This document shows, in pieces, positions 1 through 6,692 of a stretch of DNA of 6,698 nucleotides. The stretch is from Gammaproteobacteria bacterium (lineage in GTDB: Bacteria > Pseudomonadota > Gammaproteobacteria > Pseudomonadales > Azotimanducaceae): NCBI GenBank assembly GCA_027295975.1, contig JAPUJX010000289.1, positions 1 to 6,698 of the forward strand, read 5' to 3'. Below the pieces are notes generated by a model. The model made no database searches. It was not told the origin of the DNA and worked only from the letters and a program-made list of their open reading frames with translations. Each line of letters opens with the position of its first letter. Position 1 is the stretch's first letter. Made by a program: the position numbers and the translations under genes.

Positions 1-2
1 GC

Positions 3-1112
3 GCTGTATTCTGGATGTGGATAACCGCAATTGTCGGTATCGCTACCAAGTTCTTCACCTGTTCGCTGGCGGTAATGTACCGCGGGCGCGACAGCAATGG
101 AGATCTCCAGGGTGGTCCGATGTATGTCATTCGCGAAGCGCTTTCTCCAAAACTTCGTTTCCTCGCTTATGTTTTTGCATTTTTCGGGCTCATCGGTTGT
201 CTCCCCGCCTTTCAGGCCAATCAGCTCGTTCAGGTCCTTCGCGAAGTAGTGTTCGTCGAATTCGGCATGCTGGAAGCGGGTGTTGCGCACCCGACCTTCA
301 ACATTGGTGCGGGAATCATTATTGCCATCCTTTCCGCAACTGTGATCTTCGGCGGCTTAAAACGCATCGCTGCAGTGGCAAGCCGGGTTGTTCCCTTCAT
401 GGCCGTTCTCTACCTTGGCACTGCAATCGTCGCAGTGTTGACCAACATCACCGAGTTGCCCGCGGTCATCGCCCTCATCGTAACGGATGCGTTTACCGGG
501 GACGCGGTAGCCGGGGGTGCACTGGTTTATGTCATCCTTTACGGGGTGCAGCGAGGTGCCTATTCCAACGAGGCAGGCATCGGCACGGAATCCTTGGCAC
601 ATGGAGCGGCGCGCACCAGGGAGCCCATTCGAGAAGGCCTGGTCGCGATGCTTGGCCCCGCCATCGATACCCTGCTCGTTTGTTCCGCCACGGCGTTCAT
701 GATTCTGCTCTCGGGAGTGTGGCAAACGAGTGGTGAAACCGGCGTTACCCTGACGGCCAGCGCGTTTCAGGCGCTGCTCGGAACACCCGGGCTGGTGATC
801 CTGTTCGTGTGTGTGCTGTGTTTCGCCAGCACGACGATTTTCACCTATTCCTTCTATGGCACCCAGTGCGCGGGCTTTCTGTTCGGAGCGAATCGCAAAC
901 AACACTACCGTTGGTTCTATATCGGCTTCATTGTGGTGGCGAGCGTGGTGACCCTCGAGGCAGCAATCGGTATCATCGATGGCGCTTTTGCGCTCATGGC
1001 TATTCCGACCATGATCTCGGCGTTGCTGCTCGCACCCAGGGTCAAGGAGGCGGCAAAACGCTATTTCGCGCAGCTGGACGACCCGGCCTCGGTCCAATCC
1101 CAAGAAACCTGA
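3..1112 (+). CDS. Sodium:alanine/glycine symporter, AGCS family (5' truncated by window edge)
   Basis: Inner-membrane Na+-coupled amino acid importer (TC 2.A.25), a family that typically moves alanine or glycine. The reading frame is open from the window edge: the codons before the first ATG (position 15) read A-V-F-W, giving FWMW, the core of the family's N-terminal signature. ATG 15 is therefore internal, and the true start lies upstream, probably by several tens of residues. Counting ATG 15 as residue 1, the second hallmark is GAYSNEAGIG at 181-190, where most members have F rather than Y. It is followed by the typical H-G-A-A-R and the segment G-L-V-A-M-L-G-P-A-I-D-T-L-L-V-C (208-223). 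Hydrophobic segments lie near 1-20, 47-66, 95-113, 123-142, 148-166, 206-234, 258-279, 299-320 and 322-341, which fits a LeuT-fold carrier. The C-terminus appears complete. The next gene starts 19 bp downstream, suggesting one operon. Family is certain; substrate is inferred. Confidence 0.93.
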   Translation, partial: AVFWMWITAIVGIATKFFTCSLAVMYRGRDSNGDLQGGPMYVIREALSPKLRFLAYVFAFFGLIGCLPAFQANQLVQVLREVVFVEFGMLEAGVAHPTFNIGAGIIIAILSATVIFGGLKRIAAVASRVVPFMAVLYLGTAIVAVLTNITELPAVIALIVTDAFTGDAVAGGALVYVILYGVQRGAYSNEAGIGTESLAHGAARTREPIREGLVAMLGPAIDTLLVCSATAFMILLSGVWQTSGETGVTLTASAFQALLGTPGLVILFVCVLCFASTTIFTYSFYGTQCAGFLFGANRKQHYRWFYIGFIVVASVVTLEAAIGIIDGAFALMAIPTMISALLLAPRVKEAAKRYFAQLDDPASVQSQET

Positions 1113-1131
1113 CAACGACCAGCCTCCCCAC

Positions 1132-3624
1132 ATGAATACCGAATCGAACAACCCCGAACGCGAGACCTCCATCGCCGGTCTGTACCAGACCGCGGGTAGC
1201 GCTTACGACGAATTCATGGGGGATGGAAAGCTGCGCCGTCACTGGGGATTCATCGGTGAAACTCTGTTGCGGAAAGGGACCACTTGGGCCGCCAACCTGG
1301 ATGCGAGCGTGGGACGTTTGCTCAAGGAGAATGCCGTCACTTATCTCGCCGATGGTACCCGCAGGCCATGGCAGCTCGACGGTCTGCCCTTTGTACTCGA
1401 TCCGGATGAATGGCAGACGCTCGAGACCGGGCTGATCCAGCGCGCTCGGTTATTGAACAAAATCGTCGCGGATCTTTACGGGCCGCAAGACCTGCTGATG
1501 GGCGATCTGCCTCCTGCGCTCGCATTCGCAAACCCGGATTACCTGCTGCCAAGCTGCGGTTATGAGGCGCCGGAAGGCGTCTACCTGCACCTGCTGGCGT
1601 TTGATCTCGGTCGCTCCCCAGATGGTCAATGGCGGGTGCTGAGCAATCGCACCGAAGCGCCTTCGGGTCTCGGCTTCGCCCTCGAAAACCGCATGATCAT
1701 GGCAAGATGTTTACCCGAGCTTTTCGAAAGAAGCGGCATATCGCGCCTCGCTTACTTCTTTCGCTCATACAGCGATAACCTGCAGCGATTGGGTGCTCTG
1801 AGCACGGCAGGTGACGGGCTGGCGGTAATCCTGTCCGGCGGACCTGAGGATGCTATCTATTCAGAACACACCTTTCTCGGCCGCTATCTCGGTTTTCCGG
1901 TGGTGGAAGGCGCAGACCTCACGGTGCGCGATGGTCGGCTGTATCTGAAAACGCTCGAAGGGTTGAAGATGATCAACCTGGTAACCCGCCAGATAGAGTC
2001 TGCGGATTGTGATCCACTGGAATTACGCCCGCAGTCCATGATGGGGGTGCCGGGCCTGTTGCGCGCGGCGAGCAACAAGAACGTAGTCATCGGCAACGCT
2101 ATCGGCTCCGGTGTGGTCGAAAACGACGCGATCATGAGTTTTCTGCCCGCGCTGTGTCTCAGCCTGCTAGAGGAAGAACTGGCTTTGCCGAGCCTGGCGA
2201 CCTGGTGGTGTGGTCAACCCGAAGAACAGGCTTATGTTCAGCACCGCATCGATGCTCTGGTGCTGCGCCAAGCGTTCGTCCGCCGACCACTGCTGGAAAG
2301 CTCCGTGCTCACCTACATGGCAACCGATGTGGATGAGGTCGGCTCAGCGCAACTCGAGCAAGCGATCAACCTGACGCCTTATCACTACGTTGGAAGGGAG
2401 CCCGTGGCATTGTCGACGGTACCCTACTGGAACGAACAGGGTCATTGGGAGGCTGCGCCCATGATGCTCCGGCTGTATGTCGCCGCTACCGAAAACGGCT
2501 ACCAGGTCATGCCAGGGGGACTGGCTCGCGTATCAACCCCGTCGGGAGACATCAGTAAGGATGTGTGGGTCCGCGCGAACGAGAGTTTTCTCACTAACTC
2601 CCCTGCCAACTTGTCTGTGGCCACTCGACGCAGTGATCGAGATCTTCCCAGCCGCACAGCCGACGATCTTTTCTGGCTCGGACGTTATCTGGAGCGCAGC
2701 GAGGGAGCAGTGAGGTTGTATCGAACGTTGTTCCGTTACATCGGTGGGGGTGGAGATGCCGATGAACAGCCGGTTGCGCTGGATATTCTCACCCGTCTGC
2801 TGGGATCCATGGACTACCTGTCCTCGCAACGGGCACGACGTGCCGCCGTTGCCGGGCAACAGGCCGTGGAGCAGGAATTGTGGAACATTCTGTTCGGACC
2901 GGAGAGCAAAGACGGTCTCGCCAGGGTGCTGGCTAACGTATACCGCACGGCGAACCACGTGCGCGAGCGTCTTTCCCGTGACGCCTGGCGGCTGTTCGAG
3001 GCGTTGTCGGAAGTACCCCAGCTGCGCTGGCGAGTTCATTCGGTTGCCGATGCCTCGAGGCTTTTGAACGATCTCATCGAGAAGCTCTCGGCGGTAAACG
3101 GTCAGATCCACGAGAACATGACTCGGGGACACGGCTGGCGGTTGCTGGATCTCGGTCGGCGCCTCGAACGCAGCCGTTTTGTCGTACAGGTGATCGGCGA
3201 TCTGTGTACCAACGAGCCCCAACAGCCTGGAGCGTTGAATCTCTTGTTGGACGCTTGCGATAGCAGCATCACGCATCGCGCACGCTACCGCGCCAATCCT
3301 ACGCTGAACACAGTTCTAGATCTGTTGTTGGTCGACAACTCCAATCCTCGGGCAGTGATTCATCAAGTTGAGATTATGCAAGAACACATGAGTGTCATGC
3401 CGATGGAACACGAAGAAAAAGGACTGAGTGAGTCCGGGCGCATTCTGCTCACGGCACACACCGACCTTGCGTTGGCAGATGTTGACAAACTGGTGGACGT
3501 CATCAGTAAACGAGGCCGGCGCACACACCTCGCAAGGCTTCTCAAACGTACCGAGCAAGCGGTTGACCTGCTCTCCCAGGAGATCACTCGAACCTACTTC
3601 GACCATACCTCTCGGCATAGTTGA
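1132..3624 (+). CDS. Circularly permuted ATP-grasp / Alpha-E domain fusion protein
   Basis: An 830-residue cytoplasmic protein joining two domains that are separate genes in many bacteria. The N-terminal part (about 80-460) is a circularly permuted ATP-grasp type 2 domain (formerly DUF404/DUF407). It shows RYLGFPVVEGADLTVRDG (251-268), the M-G-V-P-G-L-L stretch (304-310), GNAIGSGVVEN (321-331) and ATWWCG (356-361). The C-terminal part (about 500-820) is the all-helical Alpha-E domain (DUF403), with LGRYLERS (516-523) and LGRRLERS (674-681). ATP-grasp enzymes usually ligate a carboxylate to an amine through an acyl-phosphate; the substrate here is unknown. ATG 1132 is preferred because the protein then begins just before the family's G-x-Y-D-E-F/M region; no clear Shine-Dalgarno sequence precedes it. 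R379-Q-A-F stands where I would expect a K/R-P-A-F type motif. The stop codon lies 8 bp before the transglutaminase ATG, so translational coupling is likely. No signal peptide or membrane segment is visible. Confidence 0.93.
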   Translation: MNTESNNPERETSIAGLYQTAGSAYDEFMGDGKLRRHWGFIGETLLRKGTTWAANLDASVGRLLKENAVTYLADGTRRPWQLDGLPFVLDPDEWQTLETGLIQRARLLNKIVADLYGPQDLLMGDLPPALAFANPDYLLPSCGYEAPEGVYLHLLAFDLGRSPDGQWRVLSNRTEAPSGLGFALENRMIMARCLPELFERSGISRLAYFFRSYSDNLQRLGALSTAGDGLAVILSGGPEDAIYSEHTFLGRYLGFPVVEGADLTVRDGRLYLKTLEGLKMINLVTRQIESADCDPLELRPQSMMGVPGLLRAASNKNVVIGNAIGSGVVENDAIMSFLPALCLSLLEEELALPSLATWWCGQPEEQAYVQHRIDALVLRQAFVRRPLLESSVLTYMATDVDEVGSAQLEQAINLTPYHYVGREPVALSTVPYWNEQGHWEAAPMMLRLYVAATENGYQVMPGGLARVSTPSGDISKDVWVRANESFLTNSPANLSVATRRSDRDLPSRTADDLFWLGRYLERSEGAVRLYRTLFRYIGGGGDADEQPVALDILTRLLGSMDYLSSQRARRAAVAGQQAVEQELWNILFGPESKDGLARVLANVYRTANHVRERLSRDAWRLFEALSEVPQLRWRVHSVADASRLLNDLIEKLSAVNGQIHENMTRGHGWRLLDLGRRLERSRFVVQVIGDLCTNEPQQPGALNLLLDACDSSITHRARYRANPTLNTVLDLLLVDNSNPRAVIHQVEIMQEHMSVMPMEHEEKGLSESGRILLTAHTDLALADVDKLVDVISKRGRRTHLARLLKRTEQAVDLLSQEITRTYFDHTSRHS

Positions 3625-3632
3625 GCGCCAAC

Positions 3633-4502
3633 ATGCGCTACCAGGTTTCACACACAACCCGTTTCCACTATGCGCAACCCGTAGCAAGTTCCTATCAGTT
3701 GCTGCACCTGACGCCACGGTCGTTCAAAGAACAACAGGTACTCAGTACGCAACTCAGCGTCGAACCCGAACCGGTCTCCTTACAGCAACGGACGGATTAT
3801 TTCGGTAACGCCGTGACCGATGTGGTTATTCAACAGCGGCATCAGGAACTCATCATCACGAATCACCTGAAAGTAGACGTACGCGCCGATCAGGAGATCA
3901 TGATGGACTTGAGCCCCCCATGGGAATCCATCTCGGAATCGATGCAGGTTCCCCTCGACGATGATGCCCGGCATGCATCGAAATACTGCTTTCCGTCGCC
4001 CCGGATCAGCTTGGAGACGGTAGTAGAATATGCCCGGGCGAGTTTTACGCGGGGAAGGCCCCTGTTGCGCGCCGCCATGGAAATCACTCAGAGAATCTTC
4101 GAGGATTTCGAATATCAGGGCGGGGTAACCGATGTATACACACCTGTATCGCATATTCTCGAGGCCCATGCCGGTGTTTGCCAGGACTTCGCCCACCTTG
4201 GCATTGCCTGCCTGCGATCTTTCGGTCTGCCTGCGCGTTATGTGAGCGGTTATCTGTTTACCCAAACGGTCGACGGCAAACCAAGATTAACGGGGGCTGA
4301 TGCTTCTCACGCCTGGTTTTCCGTGTGGTGCCCCGAATTCGGCTGGGTGGATTTCGACCCCACGAACAACCTGCGACCGCAAAACGAACACATCACCATT
4401 GGTTGGGGACGAGATTACAGCGACGTCAGTCCCACCCGGGGGTTCATCCGAGGTGGTGGCGCGCAGGAACTTCATGTTGCGGTGGACGTTCGCGCGGTTT
4501 GA
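3633..4502 (+). CDS. Transglutaminase-like cysteine peptidase family protein
   Basis: A 289-residue protein of the bacterial transglutaminase-like family, with an N-terminal beta domain (Bact_transglu_N, about 1-85) and a transglutaminase core (about 150-250). The catalytic triad is visible: C183 in GVCQDFAHLG, H226 in ASHAWF and D242 in VDFDPTNN. Bacterial members generally act as amide-bond hydrolases or peptidases rather than protein cross-linkers, and the substrate here is unknown. ATG 3633 is preferred because M-R-Y-x-V-x-H-T-T-R is the usual start of the family. An in-frame TTG at 3621 overlaps the previous stop codon as TTGA and would add four residues. The length is normal for the family, and no signal peptide is visible, so it is probably cytoplasmic. 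The near-overlap with the ATP-grasp/Alpha-E gene matches a recurrent neighbourhood in which ligase and peptidase are predicted to act on the same peptide or modified product. Confidence 0.92.
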   Translation: MRYQVSHTTRFHYAQPVASSYQLLHLTPRSFKEQQVLSTQLSVEPEPVSLQQRTDYFGNAVTDVVIQQRHQELIITNHLKVDVRADQEIMMDLSPPWESISESMQVPLDDDARHASKYCFPSPRISLETVVEYARASFTRGRPLLRAAMEITQRIFEDFEYQGGVTDVYTPVSHILEAHAGVCQDFAHLGIACLRSFGLPARYVSGYLFTQTVDGKPRLTGADASHAWFSVWCPEFGWVDFDPTNNLRPQNEHITIGWGRDYSDVSPTRGFIRGGGAQELHVAVDVRAV

Positions 4503-4550
4503 AAGAAGAGCACCGCGACCCAAGGAGACGCCGGGCTTGTTCGGTGTTGT

Positions 4551-4589
4551 TAGCGACAGGTTGCTCCCTATGCCGGTTCAAAGTCGCTA
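4551..4589. repeat. Short inverted repeat upstream of the alkyl sulfatase gene
   Basis: Two perfect 7-bp arms, TAGCGAC (4551-4557) and GTCGCTA (4583-4589), flank a 25-base centre, with the right arm ending 34 bases before the alkyl sulfatase ATG. It lies in the 121-bp gap between the transglutaminase and alkyl sulfatase genes, where I see no convincing -35/-10 pair and no GC hairpin with a T-run. It could be an operator for a dimeric regulator, but a 7-bp match in a gap this long is not rare by chance. The feature is therefore tentative. Confidence 0.2.
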
Positions 4590-4623
4590 GCATGGCTGCT
4601 TCATTTCATTCGATGGCACCGAC

Positions 4624-6567
4624 ATGAACGAACGTCCCTTCCAGCTTCCCGCGGACCTGGCCACCTCGAAACCAGCCTCTGACTTTACCCGGGCGGCAAA
4701 CGATGCGGTTCGGGCAGCGTTGCCATTTACCGATAAACGCAGCTTCGACAACGCATCGCGCGGTTTCATTGCAAGTATCGACCCCGTGACGATCACCCGT
4801 GGGGACGGCCGCGTCACCTTTGATCTCTCGGGTGTAGATTTTCTCAAAGAGGAAGATGCACCGGATACGGTGAATCCCAGCCTTTGGCGCCAGGCACGGC
4901 TGAATGCGCTCAACCACGGCCTGTTCGAGGTCGTGGATGGAATCTACCAGATTCGTTCTTTCGACATCGCCAACATGACACTGATTCGAGGTGACCGTGG
5001 CTGGATTCTCATCGACCCGCTTACCTCGGCGGAATCCTCCCGGGCTGCTCTGGACCTCGCCAACGCTCACCTGGGCGAGAGACCGGTTACCGCCATCATC
5101 ATCACCCACAGCCACGCAGACCATTTCGCTGGCGTGCTCGGGGTAGTTGATCCCGCCGACATCGACTCCGGTGCCATCCCCATGGTCGCTCCCGAACATT
5201 TCGTAGACGAGGCACTCAACGAAAACGTGCTCGCAGGGAACGTCATGAACCGCCGCGCCACGTACATGTACGGGAATTTGTTAGCGCCGTCACCTCACGC
5301 CTTCGTGACCGCTGGTCTTGGCGCTGCCCTTTCCATGGGCAGCACCGGATTTATAGTGCCCAATGACATCGTCAAAGAAACCGGGGAAACACGTGTGCTC
5401 GATGGCGTTGACATAGAATTTCAGATGACGCCCGGCACAGAAGCGCCTGCCGAGATGGTTTTCTACTTTCCTCGGTTCAAAGCGCTGTGTATGTCCGAGA
5501 TCACTTCACACCATCTGCACAACGTCTACACACCTCGCGGTGCGCAAGTCCGTGACGCGCTCGACTGGAGCGCGCAGATCAACGAAGCCATCGATCGATA
5601 TGGCGACCGTCTCGAGGTGCAGTTCGCTTGCCACCATTGGCCCACCTGGGGTCGGGAAGAAGCATGCGAATACATGAAAAAACAACGTGACATGTACAAG
5701 TATATTCACGATCAGACTCTGCGGTTGGCCAACCACGGCTATACCAAAGAGGAAATTGCCGAGCAGATCCGGCTACCGGACAGCTTGGGACTGGATTTCG
5801 CGAATCGTGATTATTACGGAACCGTGAACCACAATGCTCGTGCCGTATACGTCAAATACCTTGGATACTTCGACGGCAACCCGGCTCACCTCTACCCGCT
5901 ACCCCCGGTAGAAGTCGGCAAACGTTATGTCGACTTCATGGGCGGTGCAGATGCGGTAATCCAGAAAAGCCGTCAGTCATTTAGACAAGGCGATTACCGC
6001 TGGGTAGCCGAGGTGTTGAATCACTTGGTGATGGTAGAACCGGAAAACGCCGCGGCGCGTGCATTATTGGCCAACACGCTAGAACAACTCGGTTATCAAT
6101 CCGAATCCGCGCCGTGGCGGAACTTCTATCTCAGCGGCGCAAAGGAATTGCGTGCCGACACCCCCGGTACAGCAAGCTTTACGGCCAATGAGGGCATGGC
6201 GCGTGGCATGCCGATCCAGAATATGTTCCAGGCCATGGCAGTTCGTTTAAACGGACCAAAGGCGGACGGGAAAACGCTGCATTTCAATTTGCATTTCTCA
6301 GATCTTGCAACGACTTATCTCATGGTCATCGAAAACGCGGTGCTGCACGCCTTTGAAAACCGCGAAGCAGACGCGCCCAACGCGGTACTGACTCTGACGA
6401 GCATCAACTTCAAACGAATGATGATGGGGCTCACCACTGCGGTTGATCTGATCGCTGACGGCAATCTAGCGCTAGACGGCGACTTGACCGCCTTGGCGGA
6501 CCTCGGGAATCTTTTCGATGAGTTCCCGCGGCGATTCCCCATCGTCACCCCACGCCCCGCGTTCTAG
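4624..6567 (+). CDS. Alkyl sulfatase, metallo-beta-lactamase fold (SdsA1/BDS1/YjcS family)
   Basis: A 647-residue enzyme that hydrolyses alkyl sulfate esters (SDS-type) to alcohol and sulfate using two zinc ions. Domains in order are an MBL catalytic domain (about 95-345), the alkyl sulfatase dimerisation domain (about 385-525, with YYGTVNHNARAVY at 397-409) and an SCP2-like C-terminal domain (about 530-647). Metal ligands expected from the family are all present: H162, H164, D166 and H167 in THSHADH, E273 in TPGTEAPAE, E292 in LCMSE, and H337 in CHHWPTWG. They match the ligands I recall for Pseudomonas SdsA1 at a constant offset of seven. N300 and R305 in H-N-V-Y-T-P-R-G-A are the likely sulfate-site residues. 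ATG 4624 is the only start in the open frame, because an in-frame TAG occurs at 4588. No secretion signal is visible, unlike SdsA1, which suggests a cytoplasmic enzyme. A 121-bp gap implies its own promoter. The natural substrate could be another sulfate ester. Confidence 0.95.
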   Translation: MNERPFQLPADLATSKPASDFTRAANDAVRAALPFTDKRSFDNASRGFIASIDPVTITRGDGRVTFDLSGVDFLKEEDAPDTVNPSLWRQARLNALNHGLFEVVDGIYQIRSFDIANMTLIRGDRGWILIDPLTSAESSRAALDLANAHLGERPVTAIIITHSHADHFAGVLGVVDPADIDSGAIPMVAPEHFVDEALNENVLAGNVMNRRATYMYGNLLAPSPHAFVTAGLGAALSMGSTGFIVPNDIVKETGETRVLDGVDIEFQMTPGTEAPAEMVFYFPRFKALCMSEITSHHLHNVYTPRGAQVRDALDWSAQINEAIDRYGDRLEVQFACHHWPTWGREEACEYMKKQRDMYKYIHDQTLRLANHGYTKEEIAEQIRLPDSLGLDFANRDYYGTVNHNARAVYVKYLGYFDGNPAHLYPLPPVEVGKRYVDFMGGADAVIQKSRQSFRQGDYRWVAEVLNHLVMVEPENAAARALLANTLEQLGYQSESAPWRNFYLSGAKELRADTPGTASFTANEGMARGMPIQNMFQAMAVRLNGPKADGKTLHFNLHFSDLATTYLMVIENAVLHAFENREADAPNAVLTLTSINFKRMMMGLTTAVDLIADGNLALDGDLTALADLGNLFDEFPRRFPIVTPRPAF

Positions 6568-6619
6568 CTGGACCCGATTCAGATCCGATTCAGGAGATCC
6601 GATTCAGAGATCCGATTCA

Positions 6620-6632
6620 GGACATCCACTAG
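6620..6632. repeat. 13-mer GGACATCCACTAG closing repeat block A (copy 1)
   Basis: The first of two identical 13-mers. Together with the preceding 11-bp unit it makes a perfect 24-bp repeat at 6609-6632, which recurs exactly 60 bp later at 6669-6692. Aligned with GGAGATCCGATTC it matches at most positions, so it may be a diverged fifth unit rather than an independent element. Confidence 0.85.
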
Positions 6633-6679
6633 AGATCCGATTCAGAGATCCGATTCCGATCCGATTCAGATCCGATTCA

Positions 6680-6692
6680 GGACATCCACTAG
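6680..6692. repeat. 13-mer GGACATCCACTAG closing repeat block B (copy 2)
   Basis: Identical to the copy at 6620-6632. Its last bases with the following T make the palindrome ACTAGT (6688-6693). After it the sequence is TCTGAT to the window end, so either the array finishes here or a third block starts with the terminal GAT. Confidence 0.85.

Larger units (their letters stand above)
6571..6692. repeat. Direct-repeat array of the 11-mer GATCCGATTCA in two blocks
   Basis: Eight copies of an 11-bp unit begin at 6571 (GACCC variant), 6582, 6596, 6609, 6634, 6647 (lacks the final A), 6658 and 6669. Units either abut or are separated by GA, GGA or a single C. Block A (6571-6632) and block B (6634-6692) each hold four units followed by the same 13-mer. 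The array starts three bases after the alkyl sulfatase TAG. The period is not a multiple of three, so it is not coding. No hairpin or T-run makes it look like a terminator, and it lacks the long spacers of a CRISPR. The window's last three bases, GAT, could open another unit, so the array may continue. The role is unknown; protein-binding iterons, a minisatellite or an intergenic repeat family are possible. Confidence 0.9.

Noticed and set aside
17..736. Plus-strand open frame in another phase over the symporter
   Set aside because: It shares the same DNA as a clearly conserved transporter. The translation is Arg/His/Ser-rich and low in hydrophobic segments, typical of an out-of-frame reading.
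357..1172. Minus-strand open frame of 271 codons
   Set aside because: It is antisense to the symporter and the start of the ATP-grasp gene. Its translation is rich in His, Arg, Gly and Cys with no recognisable domain, as expected for a shadow frame.
2533..3276. Minus-strand open frame of 247 codons
   Set aside because: It lies fully inside the Alpha-E coding region, which is unmistakably coding on the + strand, and has no recognisable motif.
3621..3635. TTG at 3621 as the transglutaminase start, overlapping the upstream stop codon
   Set aside because: Family members begin at M-R-Y-x-V-x-H, which corresponds to ATG 3633. The TTG adds only four residues and has no better ribosome binding site, though it cannot be excluded.
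4503..4623. Sigma-70 promoter (for example TTGCTC at 4561 with a -10 about 17 bases on)
   Set aside because: The -10 position reads TCGCTA, a poor match, and other combinations in the gap are no better, so no promoter is called.
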